A DNA stretch of 64,000 nt from Acanthococcus lagerstroemiae. Lineage: Eukaryota; Arthropoda; Insecta; Hemiptera; Eriococcidae. The notes beneath the pieces are model-generated. The model searched no databases and had not been told where the DNA came from. It was given only the letters and a program-made list of their open reading frames with translations. Location of the stretch: the NCBI GenBank assembly GCA_031841125.1, contig CM063114.1:8556001-8620000 (forward strand), in the 5' to 3' direction. A program made the position numbers and the translations under genes. Below, piece after piece: positions 35,002 to 46,019 of this stretch; within the stretch, counting starts at the first letter, position 1; each line of letters opens with the position of its first letter.

Positions 35002-35024
35002 GCCTAAAATTCGGTCTCTAATTA

Positions 35025-37545
35025 TATTCAAGAGTTAAGAGTAAGAGTAAATAGCTTCAGATAATAACCGAAAAGTTTTTCGAGATGAGATGATCGACTG
35101 CGGTTTCAAAGTTGAGCGGCGATTAATCGTTGTTCTTGGCAATCATTCTTCATTCCTCCAGCTGTCAAAATGGTCGATACTGACGGCATGCAATGCATCG
35201 ATCGGAGTATCTTGGGAGGACAGTTTAATTACCTAAAAAAAAAAAACAACATATACTCAAAACTGCTGCTCGAAAACATAAGTAACGTGTAGATTTGCAC
35301 CTTGAAGGGCAGATATTCTTAGTACTAAGATACATTAATTACCTCGAGATTCCTTTCTTGTGTTACAGTCCTGAACCATCAGATCAACTGAGTAAGGCAT
35401 GTCTTACATACACTGTCCTTCCAATCGCCCTACTGAGTGACCTACAGAGAAGTGTTTCTGCCTTCGATAAGTACATACGTATATCCCGTGCCGAAGAAGT
35501 AACTGCTTCCTGTCAAGTTTATGATCAGGCAATGATCAGGACAGCTCAACCGCACACGTACCGTGACCGATTCCCTGAAGAGCCATAACAGCCCAATTGG
35601 CTGATTCACTAAAGAGACAATCCCAAACAAAGGGAGAGCATAAAGCTACCACGAAGGTCAACTTTCGAGCACCTCTACCTAGACAATAAATGATCTCCCT
35701 GACTGCCTCCCGATCCAAATCTAGTATTCAGATGTTCGAAACGGAATCTGTACGTACATTGGCTCAAAGAGGAGCGGAATACTCTGTTCCACTTTAAGCC
35801 AACATAAATTCATATTACGTTTCAAACCCTCGCTAGTATCTTCAAGAAGCATACAAATACGCCCCGCCCTGTAGAGGAAACTACCACTACCTGTGAGTCT
35901 TATGATCCGGCAATGATCCAGACAACTCAACCGCACACGTACTGTGACCGATTTACTGAAGAGCCATAACATCTCAACCGCACACGGTTCACTATTGGCC
36001 GATTCACTGAAGAGACTGCCTCAAATCAAGGGAGAGCATAGATCTACCAGGCAGTCTTACGGTCGAGCATTTCCTCACAGAGGATACAGATATGACTGTT
36101 AGGAGGTGTAAGACCATATTATAACCATGAAAAGCCACGAAGCTGAGGTTTTTATAAGACTGTAACACTAGAAAAGAAAACCGGGTACTCTTAATATCTA
36201 ATACCTGAATGTAGCAAGAACAGATTCATTATCGTTTTTCTTTTTTTCTTCTTCTAGTACGTATAAGTAAAGGACTGAGAAGGAGGATGATTACAGGTAA
36301 ATCAGTTATCCTTTCGGATCCTTATGCAACTTCCAACACGACCTTTGGGGACTAAATAAGAATGAGATTAAACGAAGCTTCTTGATCCGCTCGATACTCA
36401 TTTAACTCTTTAATGAGCACGCATCATACTGGGACCAGGAGTGTCTAGAACCAGATCCGCTGATCACTCCTGGGAACCTTGCCCCCGGGCACGAGGACTC
36501 GCGAGAACAAGGTCTAGCCCAGAAGGTTTACATCGTGAGCCTTACTGACCCTGACTTTTCCTATGCGTTTCTTTAGAGAGTTAGTTGGTTCACAAGGAAT
36601 CAAGCCGCCAGACTGACATGCCTATTGCTCGAAACTCTACTTACAGAATGAGACTCCTTCATCTGCTGCTATCGAAGTTGCAATTAAAGTCTGAGAGAAC
36701 TGAGACAGCTTAACTACTCTAGACAGTAGACCTATAAAAGGCTCGACTCGGGAAATACGATGGCGGTTAGCATTAACAGTTCGCAGAGTGTAACAAGCTC
36801 AGCTGAAGATAACTCTCCTAGTGTACGGGGTACCTGCTTCGCCCCTGGATCTCGCCAGCAGCCGGTGTAGTATGATTCTACGGAATTCACATTAGGAATA
36901 GTTTGGATATAGAGTTGTTGCGTCGTCGACACACCAACTAAACAGGTCCAAACTACCAGAAAAGACCGGGGTGGATCACAAAAAGGTCTGAGAAACTTTC
37001 GTACTTTTCTCCGAAAGGATAAGTCCGGGGAGACTGACCCATCCTTCAAGAAAAAAGGACAATGATTTCCGAAAGGTGCCTGTCCCATTGTCTTCCCTGA
37101 TTTTACGTTACCCATAGTAGGGCCCCAGACTCCACGAGAGCTCGCTTCTCCTGGCGCTAATCCCCAGCCTCCATATCCAGTACGCTCCACTCTGTTAAGG
37201 ATCAGCCCCAAACCCTAGTTAGAGGCAACGTAACAGAGAAGATGAGTAGGAAGGACCTTGAGTTACTCATAAGCAAATCTCCCAAAAAAGCACTCCAGAC
37301 TTGCCAAAGAAATAACAGATAATAGAAGCAGGTATAATTTTGCTATTATCAAAAATGTTTGGCCCCCACATTTGTATTTGCACCTATAACCAGGGCAAAT
37401 AGCCTTATCGCTTCAATGAACCGTACGTTTCCCGCAGCCCTCTTGTCCAAAAAAGTACGAAATCACGGATACGACAGAACAACGCAGGCCGGGAGAAGGC
37501 ATTGCAACAACTCCAGACCCTCGCTAACCCATGTCAACTCGAACT
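35025..37545 (+). ncRNA. candidate non-coding RNA, module C
   Basis: Third copy of the block. The acceptor ttcttgtgttacag ends near 35370. The repeated AACCGCACACG segment is present twice (about 35520-35650 and 35905-36090), as in A. It is close to A and B until about 37140, where roughly 130-140 bases present in the others are missing; the part after about 37260 is more diverged and shorter. A 159-residue minus-strand open frame at 36732-37211 runs across it but is interrupted in A, so I do not call it a gene. Confidence 0.28.
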
Positions 37546-38101
37546 ACAGTAAACATTAGAATAACTTTATAACTAGAAATCAAAATTAGCAAACAAAATG
37601 ATGAGGTAATAACTTATAAATAAGAATTCATTTCAAAATATCCATCTCATCAAGATAGCAGAGAAGATTGCATAGCAGATCGACGAATCACAACTGGTTG
37701 TACACGGGAGCCAGTCTACACAGCAAACAAACTTATCAGCCAATTGCGTTCGATTCAGAACAAACAAAAGCAAAATTATTTACTTTTGCTGGTTGTGGAT
37801 GAACCGGAATCAGTTGATGGTTTGTTTGCTGCACTGACTGCCTCCAGCTTACAACATATTCAAGGATCTGACTGCACTGCGGAACCTAACATGTCTGAAA
37901 TATTGCAAAAGTGAAATCGGAACCTCCATTCTGATACACCGGAGCAGTAAACATCACTAACCTACCATTCTCAGTCACTTTGTAATTTGCCAGCAAGGAC
38001 ACTACCAAGCTTAAGATCTTACGGCACCTAGATCAACACCCTTTATGGTGACACGATGTAGTAAGAAATAAGAGACATTTTTACAGACCGAAACCAATAC
38101 T
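37546..38101. other. module C spacer
   Basis: Resembles 20641-21120 and 26040-26520 in outline (gcaaaattatttacttttgctgg is shared). The ILILNM segment found here in A and B is absent from C. Confidence 0.4.
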
Positions 38102-38268
38102 TCAGCACTTGGCTGAGCTAGTATCTCCATTTTTTGCCTCTGTTGTTGTCTCGTTCATCCCTAGCATCGACTTCGGTTGAATGACCATTTGCAAATCGGA
38201 AATTCGTAAGCTGGCGCCTTTATCTTCGGTATCTTCAATCGTTCCGTATGTGTTTTGTACGCGAGCAT
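38102..38268 (-). CDS. module C gene, VRIAP exon, diverged
   Basis: Acceptor ttttaattcccag, then ARVQNTYGTIEDTEDKGASL, RISDLQMVIQ and a longer tail NGDTSSAKC before a stop at 38102. EDTED and SLRI-LQ-V are shared with A and B. The extra residues come from an insertion (acaacaacagagg region) that keeps the frame. Most diverged copy of the exon. Confidence 0.42.
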
Positions 38269-38700
38269 CTGGGAATTAAAAATACGTAGTTAATCTCAAA
38301 ATTTAAGAAAAGAAAATCAAATTAGAAATTCTAAAATTGAAATTCGATAAAAGTTTATGGATCAAAAGTAAATAGTTGTGTACCTTTTTAAACAAACCGC
38401 AGACTGACATTGCACATTATTTTTGTTTTTCTTCTTACACCTTCCAGGTTCCACAGAACCATCGGATCAGAACGCGAACATCTGAGAATTAAAAATCGGT
38501 AGTTAATCTCAAAACAAAACAAAAATCAATTTAGAGATTCTAAAATTGAAATTCAATACACGTTTATTGATGAAAAGTCAATAGTTGTGTACCTTTTAAA
38601 ATAAACCACAAATTGACATTACAGATTATTCTTCTCTTCTTACGCCTTACACAGAAGCATCGGATCAGACAGATTTTCCCAACACTGCAAAACAAACGAT
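38261..38700. repeat. 213-bp tandem duplication with exon parts, module C
   Basis: gcgagcatctgggaattaaaaat at 38261 recurs as gcgaacatctgagaattaaaaat at 38474, and both are followed by attctaaaattgaaattc, gttgtgtacctttt and ccatcggatcaga-like text. The second unit carries its own acceptor (aattctcag on the minus strand) followed by VRVLIRWFCGTW and a GTGTAAG donor, so an exon edge was duplicated. Not present in A or B. Confidence 0.7.
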
Positions 38701-39116
38701 ACATTTTTCTATACTGTGGGTGATCGATTAGTTGCACTCTTTTGTGTTGTTTGGCATCACTCTTGACACGAAAAAAACAAAATCCGAATTAGATTTCATG
38801 ATACAACAGCCCAACAATATCTTCTGCAAAATATATCAGCACTCTATAGTTGCCCGGTGAAATGCAATCACGCAGTCTAATTATTGAGCTGGCAGATAAC
38901 TCGGTAAATCAGCTACGAGATATAGTTCACGTGTCGGAATTTCCCCAATGAGAGACACAAGAATCAACACAACTTTGATTTCATTTTTACCACATTCGAA
39001 AAGAAAAAGAGAAAAAAGCACAACTCACACCCTCAATTCATAGTGCTTACAAGTGCTTCATTCAATTAAATACTTTAGACTCGTGACACAAGGTATGTAG
39101 ATGATTAATTTCTTAC

Positions 39117-39500
39117 CGATTATTTTCACGTTCAACTGAATGAATTCAAGCTGTATTCGTTGTTACTTCGCCAAATTTCTGTCAAGTCGGAATGCACTGT
39201 TCGCATCCTCCCAAGGAAATTTGATGCAATTGTAAAGCAGGCTCGAACATAGAAAATATCGTAATCCATACCCAGTTAGTACACACGAGAATACGGCTAC
39301 AGAAAATCTGATGAAAATTACAAGAGAAAATTCAGCACATTGGCATAAAAAATCGAGAACACGCGCTTGAACGCCGAATTGGTAACTACACTAAGCACTG
39401 AGCACTGTTGAAACGTGAAAACGACGAACACGGAACAAAAATGAATCATCAACTTGCAATGGCATCCATTTTTGATGTGGCAGGGCGGTAGCCAATCAGA
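39117..39500 (-). promoter_or_regulatory. module C first exon and promoter region
   Basis: Aligns with 31434-31850. Donor CG|GTAAGAAATT at 39117. The reading frame kept in B is interrupted here by a stop and small indels, so the first exon of C cannot encode the same N-terminus. GATTGGCTACC (minus strand) supplies a CCAAT-type motif near 39490. Confidence 0.35.
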
Positions 39501-39949
39501 CGCCGTATAAAACGAAGCGCTGCAGCCCGCAGACATAAAACATTAACAACGAATCGGACCTTGAGTACGTAAACAGAGTTGGGTACGTTTTCCCACTTGT
39601 GATCATGATTTATATATTCAAAATTGTGGTAAAAAATTTGATTACTGGAATACTTTCTAATTCGTACTAGTGTGATTGAATAAAACAAACATCTACGCAT
39701 TATATTTTGCATATTTCGCTAATTAAAGGGACATCAATGTCTTTTGTAACCACTTATACGAAGTTTCGAAATGAATGAAAACTAAGAAGGTCCTATTCAC
39801 ATAAGAATTATATTATAAAAAGGACCTTAATTTTTTTCAGTGAAATCTAAACGAATTAAGCCTTTTTATTTGATTATTCATTATTCTCCACGTATGTTAC
39901 GGCTAGGAATAAACAAAATACAGCTCCTACGCTCCTAGTATCACAGTCA
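39501..39949. other. unassigned spacer
   Basis: The part at 39510-39640 is repeated in inverted form at about 43440-43560. No gene seen. Confidence 0.4.
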
Positions 39950-39963
39950 GCGCATTCAGCTTC
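39950..39963. repeat. SINE target site duplication, left
   Basis: GCGCATTCAGCTTC, repeated exactly at 40207-40220. Confidence 0.88.
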
Positions 39964-40206
39964 AAGATTATGGTTTACCCGTACGCCAAGAAGTCTGGTT
40001 GGCCGAGTGGATAGCGCGTTGGTCTCGGAATCTGGAGCTCCCGGGTTCGATCCCACGTAGCAACTCGCCAGATTTCGACCTAGAACGGTTCTTCGGCCAG
40101 AAGTGAAGAGGGCTAAGACAGCCCTAGCAGCCTCCTCGACGTCTTTGAGGTAATGCTCGAAAAGGGCGGATACCAGTGCTCAGGTTGAGAGCAAATTAGA
40201 AAAGAA
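39964..40206 (+). mobile_element. tRNA-derived SINE, family 1, second copy
   Basis: Plus-strand copy of the element at 29919-30135. Head GTCTGGTTGGCCGAGTGG, B-box GGGTTCGATCC, body with ggctaagacagccct, tail aaattagaaaagaa. A perfect 14-bp duplication flanks it. About 30 extra bases precede the tRNA-like head inside the duplication, which the other copy lacks. Confidence 0.88.
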
Positions 40207-40220
40207 GCGCATTCAGCTTC
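40207..40220. repeat. SINE target site duplication, right
   Basis: Second copy of GCGCATTCAGCTTC. Confidence 0.88.
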
Positions 40221-40520
40221 CCGAAAGGATTATAATTTTATTTTTCAAATCAGATCAAACCGATGATACGACTCAAGTTAATATTCAAGATTTTCCAATC
40301 CCAATAAAATTGAATTATTTCTTTCCCGTTCGTTATTCATCACTGGATTACAGTGAATGTATACTACAATTGGAAATGAAAAATGATTTATGCACAAAGG
40401 TCAGAATTTTCCTCATTTGTGAATGTGAATGGACAGAAGTGCAATTCCGAGTAAGCAACACTGAAAAATAACCAATATTTCTAGCTGATCTAATAGAAAA
40501 CAGCGAAAACAATAATCATA

Positions 40521-41025
40521 CAGTGAAACCTGTATGTAGTGGAACCTGAGAGGCTGAGGAAAATTTTCCACAAACCAAAGGTTTTCCACATTTCTCAGAT
40601 AATCAAATTATCTGGCTCAGAAAGAGAAAAAAAGCAGTCATGACGCCATCACGAACATGAAACGAATAAGAAAACGAAGTGAATCGACGTACAAGACTAT
40701 CATCGTGAGAACACCCGCCCAACGTGAAGTTTTATGAATTGGGAAGATAATATTGGTATACACGGACAATCTTGAATGTACGAGTACATACCCTGTACAG
40801 TACTGCAATTATTTGTGAAATGACCTGTCGAAATTTCACTTTAAAGAGTTTTTCTACCTTTTATCTTTGTATTCCTTTTTTCTTTCCACAACTCACAATA
40901 GCCAGTTTTTCCACAATACCTATACATTGCAATAGACAGGTTCTCTCAAGGACCTATACATTTCTTCCACAAATCAGAGGTTTTCCACGATATACAGGTA
41001 GGTACACTATACACAGGTTTCACTG
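40521..41025. mobile_element. MITE, Tc1/mariner-pogo type, 505 bp
   Basis: Ends CAGTGAAACCTGTATGTAGTG and its inverted form at 41005-41025, with a few mismatches over ~25 bases. TA lies at 40519-40520 and 41026-41027, the target duplication of Tc1/mariner elements. Subterminal inverted repeats (ccacaaa-c-aggttttccac on both sides). No transposase. The terminal sequence resembles pogo/Tigger-like elements by memory. Confidence 0.75.
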
Positions 41026-41028
41026 TAA

Positions 41029-41240
41029 GCAGAGATGGGCAAGATCACAAACTAAATGATCTCGGATCAGATCAAGACCACCATTTCACCAACAGGAAAT
41101 GGATCTAAGATCAGATCACATTCTAAATGATCTGATCTTTTTCAGAAAGATCAGATCACATCTCCAAGCAAAAAAAGGATCTGATCTATAATAAGTTTTT
41201 TTGGCGGAGAGATCAGATCATAGATCAACATATAATTCTC
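41029..41240. repeat. GATC-rich degenerate repeat
   Basis: cagagatgggcaagatcac, then many variants of gatcagatca, gatctgatc and aaatgatct. The start looks like a hAT terminus, but no matching far end was found. Confidence 0.45.
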
Positions 41241-42151
41241 TTCCTTCTAATTCAAAATCATAATCGATATTGTACCATACGTTTTTTAGGGATTTATAAG
41301 CAGCCTGTGCAGTAACACTGTCACAATTCACAAAGAAATAACAAGAGAAGACCTAAAACTTGATACTTTCTAGGACTAATTTGATTCTTCAAAAAAAATC
41401 TCAGAAAAAGAATCTGATGATCTGATCTGGTATTTTCTATTAAAGAAATTGCTTTCTCAAGAGTTCAAGAGTCTTCAATATACAAAATTATCAACCAGCT
41501 TCACATTCCTGCAAAAACAAAAATGCTTGGTAGTTAATGCTCAGCTTGGGCACATAAAGGCCTTAACACACTTCAAATGATAAAAACAAATTACAAGAAT
41601 ACAACGAAAATGTTCCACAACAAAAATGATGGTCTCACTGAATCCAGACATAAGATACAAATAAAATATCACTGCTGTACAACTACGATGCACTAAAGCG
41701 ATTCACAGAGTAACAGTGTATATTCAGTATGTGCCGGAATCAAGGCAATCGATACGGATACAGATATCAAACACTGAAAAAACTGTTAACATTTGTAGTA
41801 CTCACTCATTATGAGAATGATACATAATATACCTACTAATCTATTTTTGAATAATCCATTTGTCTTTTACCCCAAATGTAGAAAACACTTTCGTCATTTT
41901 AGCTCGATTAGAATATTATTGTTCACAGAACTTGGAAAAACAAAGATAGGAAATAGGTACTCGCATTTAAAGAGAAAAGAACTAGAACTAAAAAGTACAG
42001 TCGGTCTCCATATTTCGAGCCCTGTTGTAACAGTTGATAACAGGAAAGACATGATTCAGCTCTTACAAGTAGCATAATTTAAATGGAAAAAAAAAAAAAA
42101 AAAAAGTCAAATTTCTCTCAGAAAAACTGATTAACAATGTACTATACTTAC
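41241..42151. other. unassigned spacer
   Basis: Contains an 88-residue plus-strand open frame (41811-42077) with no recognised domain and a poly-A run near 42085. No gene called. Confidence 0.35.
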
Positions 42152-42238
42152 TTTCCGAAGTAGTACATGTGTTTATAATTATTTGCAATTCTTGTAATAT
42201 ATCTGTCGTACTGCGGTAAACCACGCTAATTACACGAA
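42152..42238 (-). CDS. candidate exon, unknown protein
   Basis: Minus strand, between a good acceptor (tactttgatatttcag) and an excellent donor (GTAAGTATAG). 87 bases, entered after two bases of a codon: RVISVVYRSTTDILQELQ then IIINTCTTSE. Only this frame was examined closely. No neighbouring exon could be assigned and no family is recognised. It lies between module C and the goliath-like gene and could belong to the module gene family (the entry phase equals that of the VRIAP exon), but sequence similarity is too weak to say. Confidence 0.3.
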
Positions 42239-42612
42239 CTGAAATATCAAAGTAAGTATTCATATTATTGGAAAGAAGAAAGAGCAAAACAAAGCACGGT
42301 CATGACGGTACATAAGGCAGATACTCACCAGTGGTCAATGCTGAAGACTATTTCAGCTCCGAAATAGTTTGTCTGATGGTTGAGGTACAGATGTGATCAG
42401 TTTGATAATTCAGAAGTCTATCTTATCCAAGCCTGAAGCACTTTTACATCCTTAAAATAATCATCAGGACCATCAAAGGGAATAAAAAATTGATAAGAAA
42501 ACAGAAATGAACAAAATCGCTGTTTGAAAAAATGGGCGCGTTTTCTTAGGCGCTTATCAGGCATTCCGTGACGTCACAGAGTGTTACCAACTATTACCTC
42601 CTGTCACCGGCA

Positions 42613-42620
42613 CCTGAGAA
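42613..42620. repeat. hAT target site duplication, left
   Basis: CCTGAGAA, repeated at 43196-43203; 8 bp, the length made by hAT transposases. Confidence 0.85.
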
Positions 42621-43195
42621 CAGGGATGAGAAGTTTAAGCCGATAACCGCTTAAGCCGAAGCTTAAGCTCATTATTGAACGGCTTTTAAGCGAATGAAAA
42701 AGTCAGCCATTCGCTGTTCATTAAGCGCAAAGCCAGCCAAAAAGGATACGCTGAGCAGCTTAATTAAGACATTCACATTTTCTATCAAAAAGCCGAAAAA
42801 AATCACAACACTTAATTTTTTAAGTTGAAAAATCATGTCAGCGGCCGCGGGCTCTAGGTTCCGGCTTCTGGGTTGTTCTTTGTGTTCGCCTGTTTCCTTG
42901 GTGCTTCCTGCTTCAGTGCTTCAGTGTCGACTTCGCTTTACGTTTCACGTCTGACTGATGTTGACATTGACCAGTAAGTACTAAGTACTACATACGAAGT
43001 TCATACTTGATGAATTATTCACTATGGTCGATTTCATGCGGAATTGAGTATAATGTTGAAAAAAAAAGCCGATAGCGAAGCGTTGAAAAGCTAATGATAA
43101 GGGCAAAAAGCTGAAGCTAAGCGAATGAGATTTTTGGAAAAACTTTTAAGTTTAAGCGAAAGTTTAAGCTTAACAGTTTAAGCTTCTCATCCCTG
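42621..43195. mobile_element. hAT-type MITE, 575 bp
   Basis: Terminal inverted repeats CAGGGATGAGAAG-TTAA at 42621 and the inverted form ending at 43195, bounded by exact 8-bp duplications. The interior is made of many short AAGC/GCTTAA motifs in both orientations near the ends and a more GC-rich centre (gcggccgcgggctctagg near 42841). No transposase, so non-autonomous. Confidence 0.85.
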
Positions 43196-43304
43196 CCTGA
43201 GAATAAGAAATTTGTTAGAAACAAAAGGTACATATTTTTAATCCAGAAGGTTCTCAGCATTTGCTAATAAACGTCTGGTTTCTAACAAATTTCTAATTTT
43301 CAGG
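43196..43304. repeat. inverted repeat next to hAT MITE
   Basis: AGAAATTTGTTAGAAAC (43206-43222) is perfectly inverted at 43278-43294. The arms extend to 27 bases with two mismatches (CCTGA-AAT-AG...). The hAT element inserted at the tip of the left arm, and its target duplication is the arm's first 8 bases. Confidence 0.75.
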
Positions 43305-43439
43305 TAGTAACATATTGATCTTTGCTCCGTGTTTTCCTTACGGGGGAGTCGGGAGTCCATACGTTTATGATACATTCAATATTCAATCACACATCTAGAG
43401 GGAAAAAAACTTGATTCCTTCAATTTTTATTGAAAATTT

Positions 43440-43560
43440 AAATTGACGCTCCATGATCACAAGTGGGAAAACATACCCAACCATACTTTGTCTACATAAT
43501 TCAAGATAATTCAAGGTATGACTGTCTGGTGGTGTCTTATGTCTGCGGGCTGCAGCGCTT
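43440..43560. repeat. inverted scrap of the module C 5' region
   Basis: ccatgatcacaagtgggaaaac and ttatgtctgcgggctgcagcg here are the reverse complement of sequence at about 39580-39610 and 39517-39540. Confidence 0.65.
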
Positions 43561-45004
43561 TGATGTACACACTGGGTCCCCCTTGATCCATTACCACAAT
43601 GCCAGCGGAAAAGTCCTAGAAGGGGGGAAGAAACTAACATTTGCTAAAACGAGATAATTCGTGGTCCTAACCTATTTACTTCTGAGTTCTAAAAATCTCC
43701 CGTGGCAAACTTTTTTTTTTTTTGGGGGGGGGGGGGGGGAGCAAAAAATAATTTTTCCGCGAGTTTCGGCCCTATAGCGTGCTCCATGCCATTGTTAGAA
43801 AAACGAACATTATACGACCTACAAATGTGGATTTCTGTTTACAAAAATAAAATATTCGCAATTTTGATGGTATCTTTACCACTCGATTTTATCAACATTT
43901 CTACAAAAAATATCTTATTTATATTTGAATAACATATTAAAACAATCTTATGGTGTGTGGCCGCTCTCCTCATTTAGTAGTCGCTGTGAACTCAAGAATA
44001 ATCCTTTTAAAAAAATACACATAAATTTTATTTTTGAAAATGAAATGCTACAGCAAACAATTTTTACAATTGCACTGTTGCAAATATAAAATTAATTGAA
44101 ACATTTGCATGACTAGCTTAAACGTAATACACATAGCAGGTACCATAATAGCATATTTGATGTGATACACGCACGCATTGACAAAACCCTCATCAGACAA
44201 GACAGCCAACATAAGCTGAAAATTCTTCTAATTTACAGTTTAACGTATTTCGGGCTACATAAATCGTACATGCGCTATTTTGATTACGAAAAAATAAAGA
44301 AAACGAGGAAGAAAATGAAAAAAATAATTCAAACGATTCGAAAAATGGCGAAACTTGGTTATTAGCTCGATTTCCGTACAACCTAGAGAGCAGTCAGAAG
44401 TGCTACTGTTCATCACTTTTTTTTGTGGTACCTAGAAACCAAATTAATACTTTCAAAAACATACGCAGTGAGAGAAAGAACCATCAAAATTTTTCAAAAC
44501 GCAGTTCGCGAGGCTTCTGGATTTTTTCCCCGAAGACTGTATAGAAATTACACGTATTATCCGCTTATACCTAACCAGCATGTGATGTCTGCGTTCACAT
44601 ACAGATCAAAATAAAAACTATCAGAACTTCAGGAAAGAAGAAAAAAAAACGAAAAAAGGGCACAAAAATGAGGAGAAAAAAATCAATGTCACAACCAACG
44701 CAAGACGAGACAGACAACTGATACACTTTTCTAAACTACATCGACAATAAAACGGTAATAACGTAGACAAAAGTAAGAAAGTAGAAAAAAAAATCATAAC
44801 TTATAAGTTACTACACAAAATTCGTACATTTATTACCGACTTTAAAAATAATAGGAAATTAAAAAAAAAAAAAAAAAAAAAAAAAGCGCAATATAACGGT
44901 GTTATTATATTATAGGAAAATCGAGATACGCGATTATAATAATACATTCTATCTTTAATAATATCACAAAACGTAAAATACATTCCAAAATACGGGAGTA
45001 TCTT
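43561..45004. other. probable 3' UTR and downstream of goliath-like gene
   Basis: Follows the stop codon of the minus-strand gene. Contains a 26-base A-run (44860-44885), a T/G homopolymer stretch with gagcaaaaaataattttt near 43710-43760 that resembles one part of the 285-bp satellite, and short chance frames. Polyadenylation site not assigned. Confidence 0.35.
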
Positions 45005-45132
45005 TTATGAATGACTGGTTGAAGGTATGTTGTCCAGCGATACAGATCTTTTTAGCAACGACAGCTTACCGTCGCAGCTTTTGAATGACTTTTGCGATTT
45101 CCCAAAAATGTTTATGGCGTTTCTGTCAGCGT
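45005..45132 (-). CDS. gol: goliath-like E3 ligase, last coding exon
   Basis: Acceptor cttgttccag, then the codon split with the previous exon (G+AC). Frame: DADRNAINIFGKSQKSFKSC, DGKLSLLKRSVSLDNIPSTS, HS and stop TAA at 45005-45007. The join to the exon at 51662-51752 is phase-perfect. The serine- and lysine-rich tail is cytosolic in goliath-type proteins, downstream of the RING domain, and variable in sequence. The assignment depends on phase and order, because the tail itself carries no domain. About 6.5 kb of intron separates it from the previous exon. Confidence 0.65.
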
Positions 45133-46015
45133 CTGGAACAAGACCAAAGAACAAATGAAAATATGCACATCTGAAAAAAACAATTAAAAAACGGAGCAGT
45201 TTTTCATTTCTATATTTAAGAACATATGTTTTGCACCATATTATACATGTATACTATAAAAAGTGTGTAAATGTGAAACAGTAATCCGAAATTTGATTTA
45301 AAAAATGGGGGCCGAAGCGAAAATATTTCATTCAAAAGTGTCACCACCAGTAAAAATTGATTTTTTCAAAATAATTTTTCGATCAGCTCAGAGAAAATGA
45401 GGCAAAATATTTTTTCTAAGTCTCATTATCTGGAGAATTATTAACAAAAAGCACTAGGAAATTATACAAACAAAAAAAAAAAAAAACAACACCTTTGAAA
45501 ATTACACAAACACATCGAGCTTTGGGTACACTTTTCTCAGATTCTATTGCAGATACTTTAAAAAAATTTTCTACGAACGACTGTTTTTTCATTAACCACA
45601 CAGAGTTCAATGAAAATATCTGATAGTCGAAAAAAGTACTTTTGAGCGGAAGACGTGTTCAGATTTATGGACATCAACAGACGCTGCAAGTTTTTACACT
45701 GATAATAAGAGGATCTCCTCTACGGACAGGTTTTAGTACCTTGTACAACAACATATCCAAATTTCATTCAAATTGGTCAAATAGTTTTTGAGAAAAGTGT
45801 ACCTAACTCAAAAAGAATAAAAAAATAAAAATACATACGACTATTTCAGGAAAACGATGTCAGAGAAAAACGGTAAAGTTTTGAAGACTTAAAAAGAAAA
45901 CCCGCTTCCTGAAAATTTTATCCTCACTATTTTTTCTATACGGCTCACCATCGAAGCGATAGTGATATATAGATTGCCTACCCAGCGCCTAAACTCCAAT
46001 GAAAATGGGCACTAC
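45133..46015 (-). other. intron of goliath-like gene, no other feature
   Basis: AT-rich; only short chance frames are seen. Confidence 0.4.
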
Positions 46016-46019
46016 TTGA

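Noticed and set aside
36732..37211. 159-residue minus-strand open frame over the block in module C
   Set aside because: The aligned frame is stopped in module A (GTATGA where C has GTACGA) and shortened in B. With blocks nearly identical overall, a shared frame is not independent evidence of coding.
39995..40070. possible tRNA gene
   Set aside because: A and B boxes are present but no paired acceptor stem, and it is the head of a SINE with target duplications. The same holds for about 30060-30130 and 49152-49215.
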